64,000 nt of DNA from an uncultured Tateyamaria sp. (GCF_947503705.1 NZ_CANNES010000001.1:558001-622000); one strand, 5' to 3'. Counted from the first letter of the stretch, positions 28,146-37,451 are shown. Made by a program: numbers and translations. Notes: a model not told the origin generated them from the sequence alone.

Positions 28146-28522
28146 AACTCGACCCCCATTTCGGCATAGGTCTGCTTGGCCAGTTTGATCGCGTGATTGG
28201 CGCGCGGCACGCCCGCATAGACGCCCACATGCATAAAGGCCTGAGCCACCTCGTCGGGCGTGGCCCCGGTGTTCTGGCTCGCCCGGATGTGCATGGGAAT
28301 TTCGTCGAAATTGCCCGTGGCGGCCAGCAGGGCAAGGGTCAGCAGCGACCGATCCCGATCCGATATCGTGTCATCGGCCCAGAGCGTGCCCCAGGCCCCT
28401 TCGGTGATCATGCTTTGGAACGGGGCGTCGAAATCGGTCTTGGCCGCCTCGGCCCGGTCCACATGGGCGTCGCCCAGGATACGGCGGCGCACGGTCATGC
28501 CTGTCTGATGTCGGTCGGTCAT
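28142..28522 (-). CDS. pcaC: 4-carboxymuconolactone decarboxylase
   Basis: 126 residues. PcaC turns 4-carboxymuconolactone into 3-oxoadipate enol-lactone, a step of the protocatechuate branch of the beta-ketoadipate pathway. It has the carboxymuconolactone decarboxylase fold of the AhpD-like class: [19 protein letters not shown] (about 60-78), then [19 protein letters not shown] with the catalytic-region His. GGAGGAG lies upstream of the ATG. The enzymes for the step before it (PcaB) and after it (PcaD) are not in this window. Confidence 0.94.
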   Translation of the reverse strand: MTDRHQTGMTVRRRILGDAHVDRAEAAKTDFDAPFQSMITEGAWGTLWADDTISDRDRSLLTLALLAATGNFDEIPMHIRASQNTGATPDEVAQAFMHVGVYAGVPRANHAIKLAKQTYAEMGVEL

Positions 28523-28540
28523 GTGCTGTCTCCTCCGGGC

Positions 28541-29710
28541 CTAGTATGGCAGTCCGACATAGTTTTCGGCCATGGCCATTTGCGCGGCGCGGTTGCTGCG
28601 CAGGAATTCCAGTTCGGCGATCTGCATTTTATGGTCAAAGGCGGTGTGGTCAGGATAGCTGTGCATCAGGTTGGAGAACCACCAACTGAACCGTTCGGCC
28701 TTCCAGACCCGCAAGAGCGCCTTTTGAGAATAGGTGTTGAGGCCGTTTTCGGACCCCTCACCGTAAAACATCCGCAGCGCGTGATAGAGGTAGTGCACGT
28801 CAGAGGCGGCGGTGTTCAGCCCCTTGGCCCCGGTGGGCGGCACGATATGGGCGGCGTCACCGCACAGAAACAGGCGGCCCCATTGCATCGGTTCGGTCAC
28901 GAAGGATCTGAGTGGCGCGATGGATTTTTCGATGGAGGGGCCAGTGATCAGGGTATCGGCCTGATCAGAGGGGATGCGTTTTTTCAGCTCGTCCCAAAAG
29001 GCCTCATCGCTCCAATTGTCCACGTGGTCGGACATGGAGCACTGGATGTAATAGCGGCTGAGGTTGGCGTTGCGTTGCGAACAAAGGGCAAAGCCGCGTT
29101 CCGAATTTGCATAGATCAGTTCGTGGTTGACGGGGGGCGTTTCGCTCAGAATGCCAAGCCAGCCATAGGGATACACCTTTTCAAATTCCTGGCGGAGATG
29201 GTCGGGGATCGTTTTGCGGCTGACACCGTGGAACCCGTCGCAACCGGCGATGAAATCGCAGGTGATCGCTTGGCGTGCGCCCTGCACCGCATAGCTGACG
29301 GTGGGGGCGTCGGTGTCGGCCCCTTCGATCACGACGTCTTCGGCCTCGCACACGATGCGGCCCCCGGCGGCTTCGCGTGCGGCATAGAGGTCGCGGGTCA
29401 CTTCGGTCTGCCCGTAAACCATGACGGAATGGCCAGTGAGATCGGCAAAATCCACGCGAAACATCTCTTGGCCAAAGGAAATCAGGGTGCCGTCATGTAT
29501 GATCCCTTCGGCGTGCATCCGGTCGGCGCAGCCTGCTTCCTCCATCAGCGCCACAAGGCCGCGTTCCAGAACGCCCGCCCGGATGCGGCCCAGCACATAG
29601 TCCTTGGTCTTGCGCTCGATCACGATGCTGTCGATGCCCTGCACGTGCAAAAGCTGCGACAGCAAAAGGCCGGATGGCCCGCCTCCGACAATGGCAACCT
29701 GGGTGCGCAA
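28541..29710 (-). CDS. pobA: 4-hydroxybenzoate 3-monooxygenase (probable TTG start)
   Basis: 389 residues if started at the TTG at 29710. GGAGG sits nine bases upstream and gives MRTQVAIVGGGPSGLLLSQL, the exact family N-terminus. An ATG six codons upstream (29728) would place that Shine-Dalgarno inside the gene. PobA is the FAD/NADPH hydroxylase making protocatechuate from 4-hydroxybenzoate. FAD motifs are GGGPSG near the N-terminus and CGDAAHIVPPTGAKGLNTA near residue 280. It leads the pobA-pcaC-pcaH-pcaG operon and supplies its substrate. Confidence 0.94.
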   Translation of the reverse strand: MRTQVAIVGGGPSGLLLSQLLHVQGIDSIVIERKTKDYVLGRIRAGVLERGLVALMEEAGCADRMHAEGIIHDGTLISFGQEMFRVDFADLTGHSVMVYGQTEVTRDLYAAREAAGGRIVCEAEDVVIEGADTDAPTVSYAVQGARQAITCDFIAGCDGFHGVSRKTIPDHLRQEFEKVYPYGWLGILSETPPVNHELIYANSERGFALCSQRNANLSRYYIQCSMSDHVDNWSDEAFWDELKKRIPSDQADTLITGPSIEKSIAPLRSFVTEPMQWGRLFLCGDAAHIVPPTGAKGLNTAASDVHYLYHALRMFYGEGSENGLNTYSQKALLRVWKAERFSWWFSNLMHSYPDHTAFDHKMQIAELEFLRSNRAAQMAMAENYVGLPY

Positions 29711-29795
29711 TTGGTTGATCCTCCGCATCTGTTTCTCTTGCTTAGCGGGCGTTTTTTTCTTTCAAAAGCGATTTTTTCCCCCAATACATTCCAGA

Positions 29796-30710
29796 ATGGA
29801 AACCATTGACCTGCGCGCCATCAAGATGCGCCACCTTGCGGCCTTTTCCGAAACCCTGCGCACCGGCAGCCTCAAGACAGCGGCCGAGCGGTTGAACCTG
29901 ACCCAGTCTGCGATTTCCAAAAGCATCAAAGACCTCGAAAGCGTCCTGGGCGTTGTCCTGCTGGAGCGGAACCGGGGCGGCATCGCCCTGACGCCGGAAG
30001 GCGCGCTATTTCGCCAATTTGCCGATCAGGGCCTGAACGCCGTGCGCAATGGATTGGCGAGCCTTCAGGCCCTGGCCAGTGGGCAGGACGCGCCCCTGCG
30101 CATCGGGGCCTTGCCCAGTGTCGCGGCGGATTTCCTGCCCCGGGCCATAGTCCATTTCATGGAGCGCGCACCCGCCACCCCACTGAGCGTGCAGGATGGC
30201 CCGGTCGAGGCGCTGGTGGCGCGGCTGCGGTCGGGCGAGGTGGATCTCGTCATTGGCCGCGCAGGCGCGCCCGAGATCATGGCAGGCGTATCCTTTACCC
30301 AGCTTTATGCCGAACAGGTGATCTTTGCCGCCGCCGCGGATCACCCTTTGGCCCATGTCGATGATGTGCAGGCGCTGGGCGCTGTGCCGATCCTCTATCC
30401 TCCGCCAGAGGCGGCGATCCGCCCCCTTGTCGATGCCTTTCTAAGCGAGACCAACACACAGGCCTGGACCAGAACCCTTGAAACGGTGTCGAGCGCCTTT
30501 GGCCGGGCGATGACGCTGGGTCCGGCACGCGCCGTCTGGATCATCAGCCACGGCGTTGTGGCCCGCGACATTGCTGCCGGGCGCATGGTGCAGCTGCCGA
30601 TTGATACGCGGGACATGGCGGGGCCGATCGGGGTCATGGCAAGGTCGGAGGAAGACCTGACACCGCCCATCCGCCTGTTTCGTCAGTCGCTGCTTGCGGT
30701 CGCGCGCTAA
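29796..30710 (+). CDS. pcaQ: LysR-family regulator PcaQ
   Basis: 304 residues from METIDLRAIKMRHLAAFSET at 29796. The N-terminal winged helix-turn-helix reads GSLKTAAERLNLTQSAISKS; the rest is a LysR periplasmic-binding-like effector domain. PcaQ activates pca genes in response to beta-carboxymuconate-type intermediates. The assignment rests on the LysR fold plus its divergent position from pobA. I did not find a clear published-type PcaQ box in the 67-85 base gap. A short CATTC-ca-GAATG palindrome spans the start codon. The stop overlaps that of the next gene. Confidence 0.85.
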   Translation: METIDLRAIKMRHLAAFSETLRTGSLKTAAERLNLTQSAISKSIKDLESVLGVVLLERNRGGIALTPEGALFRQFADQGLNAVRNGLASLQALASGQDAPLRIGALPSVAADFLPRAIVHFMERAPATPLSVQDGPVEALVARLRSGEVDLVIGRAGAPEIMAGVSFTQLYAEQVIFAAAADHPLAHVDDVQALGAVPILYPPPEAAIRPLVDAFLSETNTQAWTRTLETVSSAFGRAMTLGPARAVWIISHGVVARDIAAGRMVQLPIDTRDMAGPIGVMARSEEDLTPPIRLFRQSLLAVAR

Positions 30711-31726
30711 CGCGAGGCGGCAAAGGCCCGGACCACTTCGTCATGGTCGCACGGGCCGGGGCAGGCGCGATCCTGCAAGGGGATGAAACGGGTGCGAGCC
30801 ACCCAATCATCGGCCCGCTTTTGCAGATTGGCAAAGGCCTGGGCGCATCCTTGTCTGATCCATGTGTTGCAGGGCGCGGCCTCAAGCCGCCGGTTCCAGC
30901 AAAAGCGCAGGTTCAGGTCAGGCAAAGTCACCGGCGCTTCCATGATTTGCAGGTCATGCTGCATGATATCATGGAGCAACAGGGTCGGATGTTGGTAGGC
31001 GATCATGTCCGACCCGGCCAGAATTGCACCCACAGCGGCATAACCCGATACCGACGCCCCCACCTTGCAACTCAGTGCGCGGGAGGCATTGCAGGCCTCA
31101 AGGCGCGACCGTTCCATATCGCCCAGATCGACCAGCAGATGGGGCCAGCGTTGCCAGCTGTCGCGGTTCCAGTTTCCGGTGGTCGGATGCCCGGAGCGGG
31201 CCAGCACATAACGCTTGAGCGGGGTCAGTGCCATGTTGCCCAAACCCGGCTGCATCGGCAGTTCAGAACTGACCAGGGCAATGTCGATACGTTCGTCCAG
31301 CAGGTCCTGACAAACGGACCGGGTGTAGGGCAGAAATTCAAGGCTGATATGGGGCGCACGGGCCGCAACCCAGTCGATAAGCTCAGTGATCAGATCGGGA
31401 ATGCCAAAGACCGACACGCGAAATTTGCGACGGCTGGTCAGCGGATCAAACGGGTCGCTTGCCCCCATCAGCCGTTCGATGCTGGACAGGCAGGCGCGGA
31501 CCTCTGGCATGATTTCGACCGCATAGGGCGAGGGCGTCATCGCGCCGTTGACCTTGACCAGGATGGGGTCGTTCAGTTGCAGCCGCAGGCGCGACAGCGC
31601 ATGGCTGATCGCCGAAGGCGTCTTGTGCATCCGCTCGGCGGTGGCCTTCACGCTCGTTTCCTGCATGAGGACATCAAAGATCACCAGCAGGTTCAGATCG
31701 ATTTTTTGAAGCTGATTTCTGTTCAC
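30707..31726 (-). CDS. LysR-family transcriptional regulator (GTG start)
   Basis: 339 residues beginning at GTG. The helix-turn-helix is TSVKATAERMHKTPSAISHA (about 24-43), followed by LRLQLNDPILVKVNGAMTPS, which is typical of NodD/LinR-type LysR proteins. The C-terminal domain has several Cys and Trp. It is convergent with pcaQ (stop codons overlap) and divergent from the secreted-protein gene at 31900. The latter is the more likely target. No good Shine-Dalgarno is seen, so the exact start is unsure. Confidence 0.85.
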   Translation of the reverse strand: MNRNQLQKIDLNLLVIFDVLMQETSVKATAERMHKTPSAISHALSRLRLQLNDPILVKVNGAMTPSPYAVEIMPEVRACLSSIERLMGASDPFDPLTSRRKFRVSVFGIPDLITELIDWVAARAPHISLEFLPYTRSVCQDLLDERIDIALVSSELPMQPGLGNMALTPLKRYVLARSGHPTTGNWNRDSWQRWPHLLVDLGDMERSRLEACNASRALSCKVGASVSGYAAVGAILAGSDMIAYQHPTLLLHDIMQHDLQIMEAPVTLPDLNLRFCWNRRLEAAPCNTWIRQGCAQAFANLQKRADDWVARTRFIPLQDRACPGPCDHDEVVRAFAASR

Positions 31727-31790
31727 TCGGACTGAAATACTTTCACTCGACTCACGGTTTCTTGATTTCTAGCATAAGTGGTATTGGCGC

Positions 31791-31809
31791 GACATGTCCT
31801 GAAAATGTC
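31791..31809. promoter_or_regulatory. Candidate operator GACAT-N9-ATGTC
   Basis: A perfect 5-base inverted repeat with a 9-base spacer lies in the 173-base gap between the divergent LysR gene and the secreted-protein gene. Arms of this kind and this position suit a LysR-type site. The match is short enough to arise by chance. Confidence 0.3.
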
Positions 31810-31899
31810 AAGCCAAAACCGAAGGTTGCAGGTGGTGCGCAAGCGCTGCTGCGATGGCAGAGAACCGTTGCGCGCGACCAAAACACGAGGAGGAACTCA

Positions 31900-32598
31900 A
31901 TGAGAATTGCAAACAAAATCATGTCGGCGTTTACGGCATTTGTGGTGGGGGCGGTGTCGGTTGTCACCTTTCCTGCGACGGTAGAGGCGGGCACTTACAG
32001 CGTCCGGGTCTATGACAAGAAAAACAGCAAATACACCTATGTCGACGTTGACACGTCGCGCCCCGGTACCAATGACGCCCAGCATTTTTCAATGATGATG
32101 GCGCATATGATCTTTCCCAAGGCCTTCGACGACTTTTCCTGCCTGAACTCGGAAACCGCCTATACCGACGGGATCATCGCCATGGGTGATGTGCTGTTCT
32201 ATGCGCTGGGCGGCACCTTCTGCCCCGATTCCTATGATTTGCGCACCATCAAGTCCCGCTGCAATGGCGCTTACCAATTCAAGCATCCCAAGGGCATTAC
32301 CAACCGGGGCGCCGACATCCGCCGCGAAGGCCAGGAATTCGAATTCATCACGGATGACGAAGTGTCGGGCCTGATCTATCGCCCTGGTGGCACCCGCATC
32401 CGCGACACGGGCTGGGTGTACTACGGTTGGGGTGACTGCTGGAACGCGCGCTATGTTGGCAACTCCCAGGCCAAGATCCGCTGCGACAACGCCACCTTTG
32501 GCGATTCCAAGCCGAACGTGCGCAAGTTCTGCATGTACTCGCGCTATTCCCCCAGCCAGATGGAAGAGTTTGAAAAGCGCCACTTCCACTGGACCTGA
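31900..32598 (+). CDS. Secreted cysteine-containing protein of unknown family
   Basis: 232 residues, with GAGGAGGA just upstream of the ATG. Residues 1 to about 30 are a signal peptide ending in TVEAG. The mature part holds six Cys (in SCLN, TFCPD, SRCNG, GDCWN, IRCDN and KFCMY), an even number that fits disulfides in the periplasm or outside the cell, and many aromatic residues (GWVYYGWGDCW). I do not recognise the family. The next gene, 90 bases downstream, encodes a lipoprotein, and a LysR gene is divergent upstream. Envelope location is supported; function is not. Confidence 0.7.
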   Translation: MRIANKIMSAFTAFVVGAVSVVTFPATVEAGTYSVRVYDKKNSKYTYVDVDTSRPGTNDAQHFSMMMAHMIFPKAFDDFSCLNSETAYTDGIIAMGDVLFYALGGTFCPDSYDLRTIKSRCNGAYQFKHPKGITNRGADIRREGQEFEFITDDEVSGLIYRPGGTRIRDTGWVYYGWGDCWNARYVGNSQAKIRCDNATFGDSKPNVRKFCMYSRYSPSQMEEFEKRHFHWT

Positions 32599-32617
32599 GG
32601 GCACCCTCACCAAGACC

Positions 32618-32645
32618 GCGCCGGGGTGTGAACGTATCCCGGCGC
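32618..32645 (+). repeat. Hairpin between the secreted protein and lipoprotein genes
   Basis: A perfect 8-base-pair stem GCGCCGGG / CCCGGCGC with a 12-base loop begins 20 bases after the stop codon. No T-run follows, so it more likely stabilises or attenuates the mRNA than ends it. Confidence 0.6.
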
Positions 32646-32688
32646 AGCACGGTCCCTCCCGTATCGGGATTGACCCTTTGAACCCCAA

Positions 32689-33594
32689 ATGACGCCGCAA
32701 AAAGGTCACAACCAGATGCAACCGCCCGCCATCCCACCGTCCGTGTGCACCCCCCGCGCACTCTGGCGCTGGTCTGGTCGGGCGGTTGTCGTCTGTGTGA
32801 TGGCCACTCTTGCGGCTTGTTCCGTTCCCAAGAATGTGGCCGTGTCAAACGCCCCGCTGGCCATGGGCGCCGTTCATCAGGCCCGGCTAGAGGCGATTTA
32901 TCCGGTCTTTGTGCCTGGCGGTCTGACCCGTGAACGCTATTCTCAGGCGGCCGGTTCGGCTGGCTTGGCGGCGGCGGGTGTCCTGTTTGAAAATGACGAC
33001 AACCTGTTTCAGATTTCATCGCTTGCCGGAACGGCCGCAGCGGCGGTGTCGGGCGCATATGAAGAACGCTATAATGGTGGCATCTGCCAGTTCTTCCTGC
33101 GCACCGAAGACCCCCAGTTGATTGCCCTGTCGCAAGATGTGGGCCGCCAGGACGAAGACGAACTGAGCTATCTGTTTCGCGATGAGTTGCAGCGCCTGTC
33201 CTTTGAGGCCCGGGAACTGCAATCCGCCTTTCAATCCGCGATGTTCGAATTTCAGGCCAGCAGCCAGATGCTCCAGGATTACATGACCCAAAGCACGGCG
33301 ACCGATATGACACCGGACAGCGACCTGTTGCGGATCGAACTTGAGACTCAACAGCGCGCCGCCAAGGCCCAGTTGGACGCCCTGCAAAAGATTATCGAAA
33401 AGAACGAAGAGCGGATCGCCTTCTTCCGCAGCCGTATCGAATCAGGTCAGTCCACCGACCCGTCGGTGGTGGCGATCAACAACCCCTGCCGCCATTTCGA
33501 GATCAACGAGGATATTCTGGTCGTGTCGCTGGACCGGGGCCGGGAGTTTACGCTGCAACCCAGCTATCAGAGCGCGCGCCCCACCACCCCCTAA
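32689..33594 (+). CDS. Predicted lipoprotein with coiled coil, unknown family
   Basis: 301 residues; a start at MQPP (32716) is also possible. A hydrophobic segment ends in the lipobox LAAC (about residues 41-44), so lipid attachment at that Cys is predicted. After a Gly/Ala-rich stretch (about 85-120), residues about 155-255 form a long charged helix (LQRLSFEARELQSAFQSAMF, later LDALQKIIEKNEERIAFF) likely to be a coiled coil. I do not recognise the family. It pairs with the secreted protein gene at 31900. Both products are exported, which suggests a joint envelope role. Confidence 0.7.
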   Translation: MTPQKGHNQMQPPAIPPSVCTPRALWRWSGRAVVVCVMATLAACSVPKNVAVSNAPLAMGAVHQARLEAIYPVFVPGGLTRERYSQAAGSAGLAAAGVLFENDDNLFQISSLAGTAAAAVSGAYEERYNGGICQFFLRTEDPQLIALSQDVGRQDEDELSYLFRDELQRLSFEARELQSAFQSAMFEFQASSQMLQDYMTQSTATDMTPDSDLLRIELETQQRAAKAQLDALQKIIEKNEERIAFFRSRIESGQSTDPSVVAINNPCRHFEINEDILVVSLDRGREFTLQPSYQSARPTTP

Positions 33595-33602
33595 GGGCCT
33601 GA

Positions 33603-35594
33603 CTATCCGACGGCCACCCGTGGCCGCCCCGCTGCCTCGACCGTCAGCGTCGCCTCGACAAAGACCTCGCGCGCTTCGGCCTGTGCTGTGCGAATGTCCC
33701 GGTCGACCAGCACTTCGATGTCATCGGCACCTGCCGACACCGCTGCCTCCGTCGCGGCCGCCCGCAAGACATGCTCCAACCGCTCAAGAGCCAGCGCCGC
33801 CTCTGCAAAATCCTCCGGCCCACTGTCGAGATGCACGCGAAACCGCCCCTCGCCGGGCGCGGTGATTGTCCCGCTGCGCCGCATGGTCACCCGGCCTACT
33901 ACGGCCCCGATGGCATTGGCCACGCCCGCGTCACCCGGCAGGATCATCTCGCAGCCCAGCCGCGCACCCACCGCCGGGTAATAGCTGCCCGCCGAGGCGC
34001 CCAGCCCCACAACCGGCACCGCAAGCCCCGTGTCGATGCGCAGCACGCCGCGATGCCCGCCCAAACCCCGCTGCATCAGCACATGGGTGGCCAGGCCCTC
34101 GTCCAACCCTTCTTCGGCCAAAGCGGCCTGCAACAACGCCACACCGGTCTGATGCGTCAACTGATCCACGATCATCTGCGCCATCGTCTCGGGCGTCGCC
34201 GCCAGCACCTCGCCCGCGCCTGTCCGTCTGCGGCCAAAAAGCTGCAGGGCCATCCGCGCCGCGTCCGCATCCCACGTCTCCAGCCGCCCCAGCATATGGG
34301 CCGCGTCCGATGGCGTCGCGGCCGACACCTGCACCAGCCCTCGCGTTACAAGGCGCTTGAGCGCCCCATGATCCATCCGGGTGCGCAGCACGGCCCCCAG
34401 CGGCTGCACCTGCGCGCCAATGGCCGCCAACAGGGCGGCATCACGTGCCGCCAACCCGTCGGCATTCATGCCCTGCACCTTGCGCACAAAGCGCCCGTCA
34501 TGCTCGCCCGGCGTGGTGCTGCGCAGCTGCGCCTCCAGCGTTGGCAGAACCACATCGGGGGCTTCCGCCGCCATCAAGGCCACCGGCACCACGCGCCGCG
34601 GGCCAAGGGTTACACCACCGCGCAGCCCTTCGGTCACGAAATTGACCTCGCTGTCACCGCCCAGGCCCGTGGTGCGCATCGCCACCGCCTCGACCATGGT
34701 GCGATAGGGGCCCACACGCGCACCATCGGGGTCAATCGCGGGGCGCCCGTCCTTCAGCATCGCCACATCCGTGGTCGTGCCGCCAATATCGCTGACCAGA
34801 GCATGATCGATCCCCGTCAACCAACGCGCCCCCACAATGGATGCCGCAGGGCCGCTCAGGATCGTCTCAATGGGGCGGGACCGCGCTTGGGCTGCCGACA
34901 TCAGGGCCCCGTCACCACGCACCACCATCATCGGGGCGGCAATGCCGATCTCGCGCAACACACCCTCGGCGCGCCCAATCAACGCATCGATCATCCCGAT
35001 CAGCCGGGCGTTCAACACGGCGGTCAACGCCCGCTTGGGCCCACCCAGCTTGGCCGATAACTGATGTGACGCAGATACCGGGCGACCTGTCACCTCGCGG
35101 ACCAACGCTGCCGCACGTTGCTCATGGGCCGGGTTGCGGGTCGCAAATTGGGATGCCACGGCAAAGCCGCTCACATCTGCCTTATGTGTCTCTAAAAAAC
35201 CCAAAAGGCCCGCCTCGTCCAGCGCCATAGCCTCGGACCCATCATGCAAATGGCCCCCCGCCAGAACGCAAGACGGGTCACCGTTCAGCGCATCAGACAG
35301 GCCATGGGTGGCCAGATCAGAGGCCGCAAACCCGATATAGATCAGGGCCACGCGCCCCCCTTGCCCCTCAACCAGCGCATTGGTGGCCAGCGTCGTGGAC
35401 AGCGACGCCATGGAAACAGCCGCCGGTGTAATCACGGCCGCCTCCAGCACCGCGCGCACGGCTTTGCCCACACCCACAGCCAGGTCATGGCGGGTGGTCA
35501 GCGCCTTGGCGCGGGCCAGAACCTCGGCCTCGTCGCGGATCAAAACCGCATCGGTATAGGTGCCGCCCGTATCGACGCCCAGCAATATGGCCAT
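33603..35594 (-). CDS. Hydantoinase/oxoprolinase family protein (HyuA-like)
   Basis: 663 residues. The N-terminal GVDTGGTYTDAVLIRDEAEV is the ATP-binding phosphate loop of the hydantoinase A/5-oxoprolinase group. SDIGGTTTDVAMLKDGRPAI near residue 265 is the second one. Members hydrolyse cyclic amides (hydantoins, 5-oxoproline) or carboxylate acetone/acetophenone with ATP. These enzymes usually come with a HyuB partner gene; none is adjacent. The substrate is open. GAGGGG precedes the ATG. It is convergent with the lipoprotein gene. Confidence 0.88.
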   Translation of the reverse strand: MAILLGVDTGGTYTDAVLIRDEAEVLARAKALTTRHDLAVGVGKAVRAVLEAAVITPAAVSMASLSTTLATNALVEGQGGRVALIYIGFAASDLATHGLSDALNGDPSCVLAGGHLHDGSEAMALDEAGLLGFLETHKADVSGFAVASQFATRNPAHEQRAAALVREVTGRPVSASHQLSAKLGGPKRALTAVLNARLIGMIDALIGRAEGVLREIGIAAPMMVVRGDGALMSAAQARSRPIETILSGPAASIVGARWLTGIDHALVSDIGGTTTDVAMLKDGRPAIDPDGARVGPYRTMVEAVAMRTTGLGGDSEVNFVTEGLRGGVTLGPRRVVPVALMAAEAPDVVLPTLEAQLRSTTPGEHDGRFVRKVQGMNADGLAARDAALLAAIGAQVQPLGAVLRTRMDHGALKRLVTRGLVQVSAATPSDAAHMLGRLETWDADAARMALQLFGRRRTGAGEVLAATPETMAQMIVDQLTHQTGVALLQAALAEEGLDEGLATHVLMQRGLGGHRGVLRIDTGLAVPVVGLGASAGSYYPAVGARLGCEMILPGDAGVANAIGAVVGRVTMRRSGTITAPGEGRFRVHLDSGPEDFAEAALALERLEHVLRAAATEAAVSAGADDIEVLVDRDIRTAQAEAREVFVEATLTVEAAGRPRVAVG

Positions 35595-35619
35595 GGCTGT
35601 CCCCTCTTTTGCGCCCTGC

Positions 35620-36663
35620 CTAACGGGGCGAATTGCGACCCGTCGCGCTCAATTGCGTCATGGCCCAGCGGGCCGCGTCGGCAACCGCCGCGTCAGGGTC
35701 ATCGACCAGATCACGCGCTGCGGCAGCCAGGCCCATATCCCCCGAATTGCCGATGGCATACAGCACATTGCGCACAAACCGATCCCGCCCGATCCGCTTG
35801 ATGGGTGACCCGGAAAAGCGGGCGCGAAACCCCGGATCATCCAGCGCCACCAACTCCGCCAATGGCGGCGCGCCCACCGCACCCAAATAACGCAGATCGC
35901 TGGCGGCTACGGCAAACTTGTTCCAGGGGCACACGGCCAGACAGTCGTCACAGCCATAGATGCGATTGCCCAACAGTCCCCGCAATGCGGGATCGACAGG
36001 CCCTTTATGCTCAATCGTCAGATAGGAAATGCAGCGCCGCGCATCCAGCTGATAGGGGGCCGGAAAGGCATTGGTCGGGCACACATCCAGACATGCCCGG
36101 CACGATCCGCAATGATCCACCTCCGGCGTATCCGGTTCCAATTCCAATGTCGTAAAGACAGAGCCTAAAAAGGCCCAATTGCCCCAATCCCGGCTGACCA
36201 CATTGGTGTGCTTGCCCTGCCAACCCAGGCCAGCCGCCTGCGCCAGCGCCTTCTCCGGTACGGGTGCGGTGTCGACAAAAACCTTGATCTGCCCGCCCGC
36301 TTCGTCAATCAACCAGCGGCCCAACCGCTTCAACCGCTTCTTGACGATGTCATGGTAATCGCGGCCCTGTGCATAAACCGACACCGCCGCCAGATCGTGC
36401 TGACCCAACACCGCCAGCGGATCATGCTCCGGCGCATAGCTTTCAGCCAGCATCAGGACCGACCGCGCCTCGGGCCAAAGCGCTGCCGGGTTGCCGCGCC
36501 AATGCATCCGCTCCGCCATCCAGGACATCTGCCCGTGATAGCCCGCCTCGACAAAGGCGGCCAACCGATCCGCCACCTCTGGCACCGCATCCGGCCGACA
36601 GACACGGGCCGCCACAAACCCCTCCTCAAGGGCGCGCGCTATGACCCGCTCTTTCAGGTCCAT
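35620..36663 (-). CDS. queG: Epoxyqueuosine reductase
   Basis: 347 residues. QueG reduces epoxyqueuosine to queuosine in tRNA with cobalamin and two 4Fe-4S clusters. The cluster motifs are [12 protein letters not shown] (about 182-193) and [13 protein letters not shown] (about 232-244). The C-terminus has HEAT-like helices ([15 protein letters not shown]). It lies 25 bases downstream of the HyuA gene's upstream end on the same strand, with its own start right after a palindromic element. Confidence 0.94.
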   Translation of the reverse strand: MDLKERVIARALEEGFVAARVCRPDAVPEVADRLAAFVEAGYHGQMSWMAERMHWRGNPAALWPEARSVLMLAESYAPEHDPLAVLGQHDLAAVSVYAQGRDYHDIVKKRLKRLGRWLIDEAGGQIKVFVDTAPVPEKALAQAAGLGWQGKHTNVVSRDWGNWAFLGSVFTTLELEPDTPEVDHCGSCRACLDVCPTNAFPAPYQLDARRCISYLTIEHKGPVDPALRGLLGNRIYGCDDCLAVCPWNKFAVAASDLRYLGAVGAPPLAELVALDDPGFRARFSGSPIKRIGRDRFVRNVLYAIGNSGDMGLAAAARDLVDDPDAAVADAARWAMTQLSATGRNSPR

Positions 36664-36666
36664 ATC

Positions 36667-36719
36667 TTCTTTTCTTCAAAAATATTCCGGGGTCTGGGGT
36701 GGAACCCCAGTCCAGACCC
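36667..36719 (-). terminator. Palindromic terminator-like element between GST and queG
   Basis: Two alternative stems share bases: GGGTCTGG / CCAGACCC (36690-36697 with 36712-36719) and the inner CTGGGGT-gga-ACCCCAG. On the minus strand the hairpin leads to CCGGAATATTTTTGAAG with a run of five T. The tail (36667-36686) matches the AGTATTT...CAATGAA motif at only 14 of 20 positions. Confidence 0.65.
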
Positions 36720-36723
36720 AGGA

Positions 36724-37389
36724 TCAAAAATCCAGGTCATTGTAATGACGCGGCGGGGGAAATCCTGACACCTGATCGGCCAGGATCGACCGAAAGGCGG
36801 GGCGGGATTTGATCTTGGCATACCAGTCCTTGACGATCTCGGACCGGTTCCAATCCACGTCCGAAATATAGTCGAGGGATGACAGATGGGCCGCAGCGGC
36901 GAAATCGGCCAGCGTCATTACATCACCCGCCAACCAGCGACGGTGATCCAGCAGCCAATGCATATAGTCGAGGTGATATTTGATGGCCTTTGCCCCGTCC
37001 TTGACGTTGCGGCTGTCGGGAAAGCCCTGGCCCATCATCTTCTTGTTCACCCGCTCATACAGCAGCTTGGACGTGACCTCGTTGTGAAACTTGTCGTCAA
37101 ACCAGCCAACCAAACGGCGCACTTCCAGCTTGGCCACCGGATCGCTGGGCAACAGCGACGGCTCGGGCCGGGTTTCTTCGATATATTCGCAGATGGCGGC
37201 ACTTTCGCTCATCATCACGCCATCCAGGCGCAGCACGGGCACCTTGGCCGCCGGGTTGCGGCGCAGGAAATCGGGTTCCGGCTCCCAGTACCGTTCCTCA
37301 ACCAGTTCCACCTCGATCTTCTTTTCGGCAAGACTCAGACGGACCTTGCGGCAGAACGGGGACAGGGGGACGTGGAACAGGCGGGCCAT
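36724..37389 (-). CDS. Glutathione S-transferase family protein
   Basis: 221 residues from MARLFHVPLSPFCRKVRLSL at 37389 (GGGAAG upstream). The N-terminal thioredoxin-like domain has SPFCRKVRLSLAEK (about 9-22), the region where catalytic Ser/Cys and glutathione contacts lie, and SESAAICEYIEE (about 62) of the G-site. The helical C-terminal domain follows from about residue 85. Such proteins conjugate or reduce with glutathione, or act as binding proteins; the substrate is unknown. Confidence 0.9.
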   Translation of the reverse strand: MARLFHVPLSPFCRKVRLSLAEKKIEVELVEERYWEPEPDFLRRNPAAKVPVLRLDGVMMSESAAICEYIEETRPEPSLLPSDPVAKLEVRRLVGWFDDKFHNEVTSKLLYERVNKKMMGQGFPDSRNVKDGAKAIKYHLDYMHWLLDHRRWLAGDVMTLADFAAAAHLSSLDYISDVDWNRSEIVKDWYAKIKSRPAFRSILADQVSGFPPPRHYNDLDF

Positions 37390-37451
37390 AAAGACTTCCC
37401 AAGCGTGCATTGAAACGGGTCAGGCATCCATGCACCTGCGCGCGAGGATTT

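Noticed and set aside
29729-29795. Published-type PcaQ binding site in the pobA-pcaQ gap
   Set aside because: No ATAACC-N4-GGTTAA-like sequence was found. Only a short CATTC/GAATG palindrome is present, and it covers the pcaQ start codon.
28193-29809. 538-residue plus-strand open frame opposite pcaC and pobA
   Set aside because: Runs through two well-supported genes in antisense; no start signal or domain.
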